From positions 372,001 to 436,000 of the forward strand of contig NZ_CANMNP010000001.1 of NCBI RefSeq assembly GCF_947499295.1: 64,000 nucleotides of DNA, written 5' to 3'. A model generated the notes under the pieces. That model had not been told where the DNA came from. It ran no database searches and saw only the letters and a program-made list of their open reading frames with translations. This document shows positions 17,217 to 27,258 of this stretch, one piece after another (within the stretch, counting starts at the first letter, position 1; the number at the start of each line of letters is the position of its first letter). Origin of the DNA: an uncultured Roseibium sp. Lineage in GTDB: Bacteria > Pseudomonadota > Alphaproteobacteria > Rhizobiales > Stappiaceae. Made by a program: the position numbers and the translations under genes.

Positions 17217-18356
17217 TCAGTCTTTCAAGAGCTGTCGGGCGATAATCAGGCGCATGATCTCATTCGTGCCTTCCAGGATCTGATGCACCCTGACGTCGCG
17301 AAGAAAACGCTCGATCGGATAGTCCCGCAGGTAGCCGTAGCCGCCGTGAAGCTGCAGTGCTTCGTTGACGACCTTGAACCCGGTGTCAGTTGCGAGCCGC
17401 TTCGCCATCGCAGCCAGCCGCGTTGCATCTGGAGACTTGGCATCGACCGCGGTCGCGGCCTTGTGCAACAGAAGGCGCGCGGCTTCCAGTTCAGTGACCA
17501 TGTCGGCCAATCGGAATTGCAGCGCCTGGAATTCGGCAAGCGGCTTGCCGAACTGCTTGCGCTCTTTCATGTAATTCACTGCAAGATCAAGACAGGCTTG
17601 TGCGCCCCCTAGAGAGCAGGCGCCTATGTTGAGGCGTCCCCCGTCAAGCGCAGACATAGCAATCTTGAAACCCTGTCCTTCTTCACCGATCAGATTGGAC
17701 TTTGGCACACGGCAATCCTGAAAATTGACTTGCGCTGTCGGTTGGCTTTTCCAGCCAAGCTTGATTTCGTTGGCACCGAAGCTGAGGCCTGGTGTGCCCT
17801 TCTCAACCAGAAGACAGGAAACTCCGGACGGCCCCTCGCCGCCCGTGCGCACCATAACCGCATAAAGATCGCTGACCCCACCGCCCGATATGAAAGCCTT
17901 GGATCCATTCAGAACGTAGTGGTCACCATCGTCCTTAGCGCTTGTCCTTAGGGACGCGGCATCAGAACCGGAACCTGGCTCCGTCAAGCAGTAGCTTGTC
18001 AGCAATTCCATCGTGCAGAGCCTGGTCAGATATTTTTGGCGCAACTCCTCCGATGCGAATGTGTCGATGATCCAGGCCACCATGTTGTGAATGGAAAGAT
18101 AGGCGGCTGTCGATGTGCACCCCTTGGACAGCTCTTCGAAGATCAATGCAGCATCAAGACGGCTGAGCGAAGAGCCGCCAACGTCTTCCCGGACATAGAT
18201 GCCACCAAATCCGAGTTCTGCGGCCTTGCGCAAAGTTGGGATCGGAAAATGGCTTTCCTCGTCCCATTCCTTGGCAAAGGGAGCGAGCTCATCTCTTGAG
18301 AAGCTTGCTGCCATATCCTGAAAGGCGCGCTGATCTTCGTTCGGTGAAAAGTCCAC
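17217..18356 (-). CDS. Isobutyryl-CoA-type acyl-CoA dehydrogenase
   Basis: A 379-residue FAD-dependent acyl-CoA dehydrogenase; in this context it most likely oxidises isobutyryl-CoA to methacrylyl-CoA. Family features: [18 protein letters not shown] for FAD and substrate binding, [19 protein letters not shown], and the C-terminal [37 protein letters not shown] with the catalytic Glu in EGTNE. I place the start at a GTG at 18356: GGGAGGA lies 7 bases upstream and the protein then starts [15 protein letters not shown] like its relatives. An upstream ATG adds 32 residues with an unnatural Cys/Arg-rich composition. It is the first gene of the valine cluster. Confidence 0.9.
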   Translation of the reverse strand: MDFSPNEDQRAFQDMAASFSRDELAPFAKEWDEESHFPIPTLRKAAELGFGGIYVREDVGGSSLSRLDAALIFEELSKGCTSTAAYLSIHNMVAWIIDTFASEELRQKYLTRLCTMELLTSYCLTEPGSGSDAASLRTSAKDDGDHYVLNGSKAFISGGGVSDLYAVMVRTGGEGPSGVSCLLVEKGTPGLSFGANEIKLGWKSQPTAQVNFQDCRVPKSNLIGEEGQGFKIAMSALDGGRLNIGACSLGGAQACLDLAVNYMKERKQFGKPLAEFQALQFRLADMVTELEAARLLLHKAATAVDAKSPDATRLAAMAKRLATDTGFKVVNEALQLHGGYGYLRDYPIERFLRDVRVHQILEGTNEIMRLIIARQLLKD

Positions 18357-18436
18357 TTCGTTGTCCTCCCATCGCAGGCGATGACACAGGCCCCTTCCCC
18401 GGACACACCCGCCGCTTTCAATTGCGGCAGCACTAA

Positions 18437-20871
<2,435 letters not shown>

Positions 20872-21035
20872 TTCCCAGCCTCAAATGTCAACCTGTCACG
20901 TCACTTCCGAGTAGTGTTCTGAACTTTTTTCTTTTGAGCCCGCACCTCAACGGAGGCATTGCCGTCTGCAGTCCGATTTGCGAAGTCGGCATCCAATCCC
21001 CACATCTGGTTCATCACATTCTTGGGAGCCTGAAA

Positions 21036-21548
21036 ATGTCAGCTGCAAGCACTGCCGATTACACACGCCAGGATGTCTTTGATCCGATGGTCAACCCGGA
21101 GCTCTTTGCCGGTGTTCGCAGCCGTCGGATATTCGCGTTCTGTATAGACGTGATTGTGATTGCGCTTTTGACATTCGGTGCCGGCGTACTCGTGTTCTTT
21201 CTTGGAGTGTTCACGCTTGGCCTGGGCTTCCTGCTATACGGGATCCTGCCGGCGGCGGTCGCCCTGCTTTATGTTGCCTTCACACTTGGCGGGCCACAGG
21301 CTTCAACGCTTGGCATGCGTGCCATGGGGTTGGAAATGCGCTTGTGGTATGGCGCAAAGCCCTATCCGCTACTGGCAGCAGTGCATGTTTTGCTCTTCTG
21401 GTTCTCCATATCCCTGCTCACGCCCCTGGTACTGCTGGTTTCGCTCTTTTCGGATCGCAAACGCCTTCTGCATGACTTGATCCTGGGTGTTGTGGTGATC
21501 AACTCGGCTTATCATCAGCAGCATGTCGGTGATCACCACCAGGGCTAA
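21036..21548 (+). CDS. RDD family membrane protein
   Basis: A 170-residue inner-membrane protein of the RDD family, named for conserved Arg and Asp residues in the first membrane segments. The sequence RSRRIFAFCIDVIVIALLTFG shows the Arg/Asp pair, followed by GFLLYGILPAAVALLYVAFTLGGPQASTLGMRAMGLEMR and a last segment ISLLTPLVLLVSLFSDRKRLLHDLILGVVVIN, a classic RDD ending. The start at 21036 has GGGAG upstream; an open frame extends back to 20868 but overlaps ilvA and is not used. Function is unknown. It ends 20 bases from the convergent anti-sigma gene. Confidence 0.9.
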   Translation: MSAASTADYTRQDVFDPMVNPELFAGVRSRRIFAFCIDVIVIALLTFGAGVLVFFLGVFTLGLGFLLYGILPAAVALLYVAFTLGGPQASTLGMRAMGLEMRLWYGAKPYPLLAAVHVLLFWFSISLLTPLVLLVSLFSDRKRLLHDLILGVVVINSAYHQQHVGDHHQG

Positions 21549-21568
21549 ACCTTCAAGGTCTGGCAGAT

Positions 21569-22318
21569 CTATCTCACGGCCAAGTGCTGCAGTTCATCTT
21601 CAGCGCCGAGAGGGTCTCCCAAACCGGACGATTTCAACCAGGCTTCCAGGGCATCGAGCGAAGAAGCTGGAGCGTAGTGGTTCGCCGCGTCTCCGGAGGC
21701 CGCAATAGCGATCTTCGGTTGCCACTGGCCACCATCGCGACAGGCGACCGACACGACAGAGTGGCCATTCGCCCCTTCATAGTCGAATTCGCGGCAAAGC
21801 ACCCCGGCTTCATCCATGAACGATGCGATCAGGTTGAGCGTCGCCCCCGACGACAGCACGCTGCTTTCGCCAGAAGGCGTTGACGCCAGCGCCCCTTCAA
21901 TCCCAGGGTCCGCAAGTGCTGCAACCCCAAAGGGTGACCCTTCGCCTGCCTGATCAGGCAGATTGAGCGAATAGCCTGTTCCAAGACCGATCGCGAGTGC
22001 CAGGCAAGCAGCAATTGCGGTCGGAACAAATCCGGAGCGTCCAAAGCGACGGAACGGCACCACATTGTCTGCCTCCGCAGGTGCGGGTTCATCGTCCTTA
22101 TCTCCGATCAACGCGTCGATCCGACGTGCCAGATCATCCGGTATAGGCGGAGCTGTTGCTGCCTTCAGCTGGTCAGCGGTCTCTCGAAACATGGCAAGCT
22201 TGCGCTGCGCGGACTGGTCTGTTTTCAGGGCTTCTTCAACCCTTGCGGCCTGGTCTGCCGTCAATTCGCCATCCGCATAGGCCATAATGAGTTCATCGGT
22301 CATCTCGGTCTGGTCCAT
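21569..22318 (-). CDS. Membrane anti-sigma factor
   Basis: A 249-residue single-pass protein directly downstream of an ECF sigma gene, so almost certainly its anti-sigma factor. The N-terminal part (MTDELIMAYADGELTADQAARVEEAL) resembles the sigma-binding helices of RskA/FecR-like anti-sigma factors but lacks the HxxxCxxC zinc motif. One membrane segment, GFVPTAIAACLALAIGLGTGYSL, lies near residues 95-117, putting the C-terminal half in the periplasm. The periplasmic part has one Cys (EAGVLCREFDYEG) and may sense envelope stress. AGAGG lies 7 bases before the ATG. Its signal and mode of release are unknown. Confidence 0.85.
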   Translation of the reverse strand: MDQTEMTDELIMAYADGELTADQAARVEEALKTDQSAQRKLAMFRETADQLKAATAPPIPDDLARRIDALIGDKDDEPAPAEADNVVPFRRFGRSGFVPTAIAACLALAIGLGTGYSLNLPDQAGEGSPFGVAALADPGIEGALASTPSGESSVLSSGATLNLIASFMDEAGVLCREFDYEGANGHSVVSVACRDGGQWQPKIAIAASGDAANHYAPASSLDALEAWLKSSGLGDPLGAEDELQHLAVR

Positions 22319-22340
22319 AGTTAGCCTCTACTCTTTCGGA

Positions 22341-22366
22341 ATACGGTTTGAAACCCGATTTATTCC
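22341..22366 (-). promoter_or_regulatory. Candidate ECF-type promoter for the anti-sigma gene
   Basis: On the minus strand GGAATA (22366-22361), a 15-base spacer, then CGTAT (22345-22341). It overlaps the last codons of the sigma gene, and its expected transcript start would be only about 16 bases before the anti-sigma ATG. The same layout occurs twice more in this module. The overlap with coding sequence means part of the match could be coincidence. Confidence 0.4.
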
Positions 22367-22854
22367 GAGGACAGTCCAATTTTGGTTGCGAGTGCGCGGC
22401 GGGCACGGCAAAGCCTGCTCATGATTGTTCCCATTGGCACGTCGAGTATTTCTGCAACTTCCGCATAGCTCAGCCCTTCGACGCTCACCAACAAAAGAAC
22501 TTCCCGCTGACCCTCGGGAAGTCGTTCGACCGCTGCCATGACACTGGAAACCATCAGGCGTGCATCACCTTGATGACACACACTGTCTGCGATTTCGGGA
22601 GCGTCGTCATACTCCAGCTCGTGGCCCCGAACTTTGTTTTTTCGGATGATATCAATCCACGCGTTTCGCAGAATTCGGAACAGCCACGCTTCTATCTTGC
22701 TTGCCGGATCAAAACTGGATCTCGCCTTCAAGGCGCGTTCAACGGTTGATTGGACAAGATCGTCAGCTTGGTCTCCGGATCGACACAGTGACAGAGCATA
22801 CCGTCTCAAATTCGGCAGTTTCTCAATCAACAATCCACAAAACGGGTCAGTCAT
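22360..22854 (-). CDS. ECF sigma factor (RNA polymerase sigma-70 family)
   Basis: A 164-residue two-domain extracytoplasmic-function sigma factor. Region 2 is seen in LRRYALSLCRSGDQADDLVQSTVERAL and WLFRILRNAWIDIIRK; region 4 in VERLPEGQREVLLLVSVEGLSYAEVAEILDVPMGTIMSRLCRARRAL, with its helix-turn-helix. It is followed after 42 bases by the membrane anti-sigma gene and faces a divergent subtilase gene 118 bases away. The ATG at 22854 has only a weak ribosome binding site. The protease is the most likely direct target. Confidence 0.92.
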   Translation of the reverse strand: MTDPFCGLLIEKLPNLRRYALSLCRSGDQADDLVQSTVERALKARSSFDPASKIEAWLFRILRNAWIDIIRKNKVRGHELEYDDAPEIADSVCHQGDARLMVSSVMAAVERLPEGQREVLLLVSVEGLSYAEVAEILDVPMGTIMSRLCRARRALATKIGLSSE

Positions 22855-22883
22855 GCATGTACCATTTTAAAAGCCTGAGGAGC

Positions 22884-22909
22884 GGAATATTCGAGCCGTT
22901 TTCACGTTC
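22884..22909 (+). promoter_or_regulatory. Candidate ECF-type promoter for the subtilase gene
   Basis: GGAATA (22884-22889), a 15-base spacer, then CGTTC (22905-22909). The transcript would start near 22916, about 57 bases before the subtilase ATG. The two elements match those upstream of the sigma and anti-sigma genes, suggesting a shared sigma factor. Confidence 0.45.
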
Positions 22910-22918
22910 TTCCTATGA

Positions 22919-22945
22919 GTACGAAACAAGCAGGCGGTTTATTCC
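22919..22945 (-). promoter_or_regulatory. Candidate autoregulatory ECF promoter for the sigma gene
   Basis: On the minus strand GGAATA (22945-22940), a 16-base spacer, then CGTAC (22923-22919). The transcript would start near 22912, about 58 bases before the sigma ATG. It faces the plus-strand promoter at 22884-22909 with only 9 bases between their -10 elements, so the two transcripts start almost at the same place in opposite directions. Confidence 0.45.
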
Positions 22946-22972
22946 GCAACCGATGTATGAAAAGGTGACGCT

Positions 22973-24421
22973 ATGAAGAAGCTGTTTTTTGCGTTTGTCG
23001 CAATGCCATTTTTCCTCCCCCTGACCGACGCCTTCAGACAGGAAAGCGCATCGTATCTGTTTTTACAGTCAGCCTATGCTGACGACGACGACAGCGACAG
23101 CGATAGCGATGGGGGAGACAGCGACAGCGATGATAGCGACGATGATGATGATAATGACGACGACGACCGAAATGACAGCCAAGGCCAACGAGGCGGTCAG
23201 AGCAGCCAGGGAGGCCGGAACAGCGGATCTGCGTCAGGTCTTTCACCATTGCGCCGGCTCTTTGGTGGTCAGAACAGGCAACGTCAGGAACAAACTTCAC
23301 CCAGACGGGTAGTTCCGACTGCGCCTCTGCCTCAATTCGCATCTTCGGAAATCATCGTTTTCAATATTTCACCGCAGGATTTGCAAAATCTTCTGGATAA
23401 CGGCTTCGGTATCTTGGAAGAACGCTCGGTTCCTGGCGGCACCGTTCGCTCTCATCGCCTTAGCCCACCATCCAATACCAGCCTGGAAGATGCGCGTGAC
23501 GCGGTGCGGGCGCTGCCTTCAGGCGGAAATGCCGATTTCAATCACTTCTACCGCTTGGATCGCGGCGACAACACATGCACCGGACAGCACTGTGCTGCCT
23601 TCACACTGATAGACTGGCCAGGTCAGGTTGCCGAACTCGCAAACAAGTGTGAAACCGGGATCCGACTTGGCATGGTCGATACCGGCCTTAACGAGAATCA
23701 CTCCACCTTCAGCGGTGCCAAGATCAAGGTATTGCGACTGGCCGACCAGGAGCGACCTGCCTCCAAGGCCAGCCACGGCACTGCTGTCGCGGCAATCCTG
23801 ATCGGGCAACCGGATACACGCACTCCTGGTCTTCTGCCTGACAGCGAGCTGATCGCCGTTGATGCATTCTATCGAAGTGGGCGGGATGAAAGAGCCGACG
23901 CTTTTACCCTTGTTGAAGCTCTATACAGGCTCGCCGAAGAACAGGTTTCGGTGATCAATCTCAGCCTTAGCGGGCCTGAGAACCGTGTCCTTGCGCTGGC
24001 GGTCGATGATATCAAGGAAAACCGCGGCATCGCGCTGATTTCCGCAGCCGGCAACAACGGCCCCAGTGCAGACCCGGCTTATCCCGCAGCTTTTCCTGGC
24101 GTGTTGGCGGTAACTGCAGTCGACAAGAACAAGCGGATCTACCGCCGGGCAAATCGCGGCAGTTATGTCGATCTGGCAGCACCAGGTGTTAACGTGTGGT
24201 CGGCGGCCTCGGTCAAGGGAGCAAAGTGGAGAACCGGAACATCATTTGCCGTGCCGTTTGTGTCCGCCGCTGCGGCGATTGTCCGCCAGACCAATCCGGA
24301 CCTCTCCGTCGATGATGTGTTTGAGCTTCTCAAGTCGAACGCTGAAGACCTTGGTGAACCCGGCCATGACCCCATATTTGGTTCGGGGCTGCTTTCGGTC
24401 TCTGCACTTTGTGGCAGTTAG
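22973..24421 (+). CDS. Secreted subtilisin-like serine protease (S8) with Asp-rich N-terminus
   Basis: A 482-residue subtilase. The catalytic triad is intact: Asp236 in MVDTGLN, His268 in SHGTAVAAI and Ser424 in GTSFAVPFV, with the oxyanion Asn in SAAGNNG (about 361). The N-terminus has a hydrophobic leader and SAYA before residue 37, a likely signal cleavage that would leave a mature protein starting with an Asp/Ser tract of about 29 residues, then a Gly/Ser/Gln linker. Residues 125-195 may be a short propeptide-like domain. Four or more cysteines (TCTGQHC, NKC) suggest disulphides and export. AAGGTGA precedes the ATG. It is divergent from an ECF sigma gene and is its probable target. Substrate unknown. 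Confidence 0.9.
   Translation: MKKLFFAFVAMPFFLPLTDAFRQESASYLFLQSAYADDDDSDSDSDGGDSDSDDSDDDDDNDDDDRNDSQGQRGGQSSQGGRNSGSASGLSPLRRLFGGQNRQRQEQTSPRRVVPTAPLPQFASSEIIVFNISPQDLQNLLDNGFGILEERSVPGGTVRSHRLSPPSNTSLEDARDAVRALPSGGNADFNHFYRLDRGDNTCTGQHCAAFTLIDWPGQVAELANKCETGIRLGMVDTGLNENHSTFSGAKIKVLRLADQERPASKASHGTAVAAILIGQPDTRTPGLLPDSELIAVDAFYRSGRDERADAFTLVEALYRLAEEQVSVINLSLSGPENRVLALAVDDIKENRGIALISAAGNNGPSADPAYPAAFPGVLAVTAVDKNKRIYRRANRGSYVDLAAPGVNVWSAASVKGAKWRTGTSFAVPFVSAAAAIVRQTNPDLSVDDVFELLKSNAEDLGEPGHDPIFGSGLLSVSALCGS
23081..23167 (+). repeat. Low-complexity Asp/Ser tract inside the subtilase gene
   Basis: Codons 37-65 encode an almost pure run of Asp and Ser with two Gly and one Asn, built from repeated GAC, GAT and AGC codons. 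Mixed codon use argues for selection of the acidic peptide rather than simple slippage. The tract would be at or near the mature N-terminus and could bind calcium or keep the region extended. Confidence 0.8.
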
Positions 24422-24432
24422 GGCTTCCTTGC

Positions 24433-25968
24433 TCAATCGGTCTTGGGCGCTGAGAGAAACAGAAGTGTCGTTCCAGCGTCTTCTGCCAACTGGCGAGTTT
24501 TCTTGCCGGTGCAATCCGTCCGGCAAATTCCACTGTCCTGAATAATGAGGAGTTTCGGCCGGCGCAAAAGTGCGCGAGCAAGCCTGATGTTCAAGCGATC
24601 TGCGTCGGACAGTCGAGTTGCAGTCCTGCTGTCCCAGTCCAACTGAAGTTCGAAGATCTCCATTAGGCTCTCCGGCACCTCATCGGATACACCGGACTTC
24701 ATGCCTAATTGTACGGCCTGCTTGTCGCCCGTTTCTTCCGGAATTCCATTCGCCGGGGAAACCAAGGCAACAGCCCTCCAGATCTCCTTAGCACCCAGAG
24801 ACGCATAGTCGATTTCGCCCAGAAGAACCCTCCCTTCGTCTGCCCGCACTGTCAAACCGGCCAGGCTAAGCGCAAGAAAATGCCGATCTTCCGGGTCAGT
24901 CAGCACAATGTCGTTGCTGACACCCGGCTCAATCCGCGCAGACACGCTTTCTCCGGATGGCAGCTTCAGGCCGGAAATCACAAGCGGCGCTTGCCAGTCA
25001 ACCTTTTTGCCGTGGGAAGTCGATTGAGGTTTCAAAGCCGTTAGACCAAAAACTCTTGCCAGTTTTTCACGAGCGACCTTGTTGGCTTCATAATATTCAA
25101 TACCCGCTGCCCCGGTCTCAAGCTGCGTTGCCAAGAACGAAAACAACATCAGGAACAAAACGATCGTTTCCGCGCCGTCCAGCGATGTGAGCACAAACAA
25201 GCCAACCGCGACCGGAAATGTTGCGCGACTGCAGGCTTTCAGGACACCGGACCATGTCGCGCGTTGAATTAGATAGCTGCAAACTTTCTCACTGCGGCGG
25301 GCAAGTCGTCTCAGAAGCGGTTCAAGCCGGCCATGAAGCAGTAACGGCAACCGGTCAGGCAACGCCCGGCCAAGAAGCAATGCCATCCCACCACGTTTTT
25401 GCCTTGACCTGCGAATGCTGTGTCTGAGTGGCCGCAATGTTGCCAGAATGGCAATGCCCCACATGAAAATGACGGCGCAAAGCGGCAACAAGAGCGTCGG
25501 TTCCGCCAGGAAAATCCAGGTCCCCAGCGTCGCAACCGTCGGAACAAGAGCAATCAGTGCCAAAAGCCCTCTGGAAAGCCACAGCTTGATTGCCCCCAGG
25601 TCGTTGACAAGCCTGGTCAGCGACAAGCCGACACCTGGAGCCTTACCGTCAAAGGGTAACAAAAGGGCGTGGCGTGCATAGGCCAGTCGCACTTCATGCA
25701 CGTAAGACAACGCGAATCTTTCGGCGTGCCTGTTTTGAAAAATGAAAAGCCCGAGCGCAGAAATGGCGGCAAATATGAAGACGGCCAGAACGGGTTGCCC
25801 GAACAGGTCCGCGTCCTTTCTGAGCAATGAACTTGCGCTAAGGGAAAGGATGATTGCGCCAACTGCCTGGGCGATACCGGCGGCCACGAGAGCCATGCAC
25901 ATCACCGTCCGGCGAGGCTTCCACAATCGTGGGAAGCCCTCGCCTGTGCTTGGTTGAAATTGGCTCAT
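24433..25968 (-). CDS. ABC-exporter-like membrane protein with a degenerate ATPase domain
   Basis: A 511-residue protein with the layout of an ABC half-exporter: a membrane domain (residues about 20-295, with five or six hydrophobic segments and coupling-helix sequence RLVNDLGAIKLWLSRGL) followed by a nucleotide-binding-like domain (about 330-511). The second domain has lost every catalytic motif. The Walker A position reads VLTDPEDRHFLALSLAGL with no GKS/T, the Q-loop reads VALVSPANGI, the signature reads RLSDADRLNIRLARALLRRP, Walker B ends LLIIQDSG without the Glu, and the switch His is replaced in LFLSAPKTD. The ATG overlaps the preceding gene's stop (ATGA at 25965-25968), so it is coupled to the P-loop protein. 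It cannot hydrolyse ATP in the usual way; function unknown. Confidence 0.82.
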   Translation of the reverse strand: MSQFQPSTGEGFPRLWKPRRTVMCMALVAAGIAQAVGAIILSLSASSLLRKDADLFGQPVLAVFIFAAISALGLFIFQNRHAERFALSYVHEVRLAYARHALLLPFDGKAPGVGLSLTRLVNDLGAIKLWLSRGLLALIALVPTVATLGTWIFLAEPTLLLPLCAVIFMWGIAILATLRPLRHSIRRSRQKRGGMALLLGRALPDRLPLLLHGRLEPLLRRLARRSEKVCSYLIQRATWSGVLKACSRATFPVAVGLFVLTSLDGAETIVLFLMLFSFLATQLETGAAGIEYYEANKVAREKLARVFGLTALKPQSTSHGKKVDWQAPLVISGLKLPSGESVSARIEPGVSNDIVLTDPEDRHFLALSLAGLTVRADEGRVLLGEIDYASLGAKEIWRAVALVSPANGIPEETGDKQAVQLGMKSGVSDEVPESLMEIFELQLDWDSRTATRLSDADRLNIRLARALLRRPKLLIIQDSGICRTDCTGKKTRQLAEDAGTTLLFLSAPKTD

Positions 25969-27020
25969 CCGGTTGCCGCGTACCGAGGCGATACCACGGT
26001 ATCCATGATTTGAGAGACTTTCTCTGCCTGGTGAAATTCCGGCAGGTCATAGGCCGGAAGGCCGAGATTTGCAGCGGCTTCCCGTGCAGCAAGCGGAGAC
26101 CGCAACAAGGCGCCGGAAATTGCGAGCACATTATATCCAAGGTCAGTCAGCTGCTTTGCGCCTGCGACAGCACCCAATGCGTCTCCTGAGGCAAACACAA
26201 CGCCGTCGAAGACGGACTGGATCAGCTTGCTTTCCGCAATCTGCCGTGTTTCGTCCTGAAACAGGCCGTCTGCAATTTCCACCACAGCAAGATCACAATT
26301 CGATCTGCTGAGAGACCTTAGAAGATTGCGGGTCGAGGCCACCAGGGTGTCGAGCGGAACGCCAAAGGTGGTTGCCATTCCGGCATCGGTGAAATCAAGA
26401 ACCTCGCTTGCGCCTGAATCGCGCATCAACCAGGGATCCCCGCCAGCAGCGGTGCCTGTGATCTTGAGAGCTCCGACGCGATAGCCGTTCAGCGCAAAGC
26501 CTCTGACGAGCGCCGCCGCTGTTGCCGTCTTGCCGGAATTCATCGACGTTCCGAAGACGCCGAGCACGACGGAAGGCATTGGTCCGGCCAATGTTGGAAG
26601 CGCGTAGGCGTTCAAATTTACCGGACGGCCATTTGACAGGCAAAGAACGCCGACCGGTTCTATTGCAGTCGGCCCGGAGAGCCTGTTGTGCCAGGAAACG
26701 GCCTTTGATGCGATGCCGCCGGCTGCAACCATGTGACAGGTTTCCAGACTTTCCGGGACATAGGATTCATATTGGTCGGGAGCATATCTGTTGCCATAAG
26801 CCAGGATCACTTCGTCGCCAATGTTAAGCTTGGCCTTGCGGCCGTTCGGCAATTCGATACGGCCGTGGGAGCCGATTTCAGAAATACGAGCCAGAACAAG
26901 GTCGCCTGCTTGCGGTTTATAGTCAGCTGAAGACACTGCTGCACAGTCTTGCAGATCGACGCGGCGCACGGCATATGAGGGCTTTGCTGCCATAATGCGG
27001 GCGGGTGAGATATTTTCCAT
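25965..27020 (-). CDS. P-loop protein resembling DUF1611 / BioD-MobB-like NTPases
   Basis: A 351-residue soluble protein. The N-terminal 100 residues (GDLVLARISEIGSHGRIELPNGRKAKLNIGDEVIL) look like a small beta-barrel. From about residue 150 there is a BioD/MobB-style phosphate loop, GVFGTSMNSGKTATAAALVRGF, followed by VGALKITGTAAGGDPWLMRDSGASEVLDFTDAGMAT and VVEIADGLFQDET, a Walker B-like strand. I think it belongs to or near the DUF1611 (COG3367) group, whose few studied members act on D-amino-acid derivatives; this is from memory. AGAGG precedes the ATG. It overlaps the pseudo-ABC gene by four bases. Function unknown; it may supply nucleotide-dependent activity to its partner. Confidence 0.75.
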   Translation of the reverse strand: MENISPARIMAAKPSYAVRRVDLQDCAAVSSADYKPQAGDLVLARISEIGSHGRIELPNGRKAKLNIGDEVILAYGNRYAPDQYESYVPESLETCHMVAAGGIASKAVSWHNRLSGPTAIEPVGVLCLSNGRPVNLNAYALPTLAGPMPSVVLGVFGTSMNSGKTATAAALVRGFALNGYRVGALKITGTAAGGDPWLMRDSGASEVLDFTDAGMATTFGVPLDTLVASTRNLLRSLSRSNCDLAVVEIADGLFQDETRQIAESKLIQSVFDGVVFASGDALGAVAGAKQLTDLGYNVLAISGALLRSPLAAREAAANLGLPAYDLPEFHQAEKVSQIMDTVVSPRYAATG

Positions 27021-27258
27021 GTCCGTTTCCTCTTCTGGTCAGACCGCTCTGGCGCGGTCATTGAGAGAAACGGGACAGAGCTGAGGTTATTCCCTCGGAC
27101 ATTGAGATTTAGATATTTCCATTGCATCGATTGGGCAGTTTCTAGCGGAACCAGCAACTTTTAACCGCATTCTGGCTAGCGTCCCCTTCCAATCGACCGA
27201 CCGGCTGTTTTAAACTATGCCTTGAAATAGATTGGCCACTGTGGCTTTGGGCAGGTGA

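Noticed and set aside
22973-23342. Repetitive GAC/GAT/AGC DNA as a possible satellite or CRISPR-like repeat.
   Set aside because: It is within the reading frame of the subtilase and has no spacer structure.
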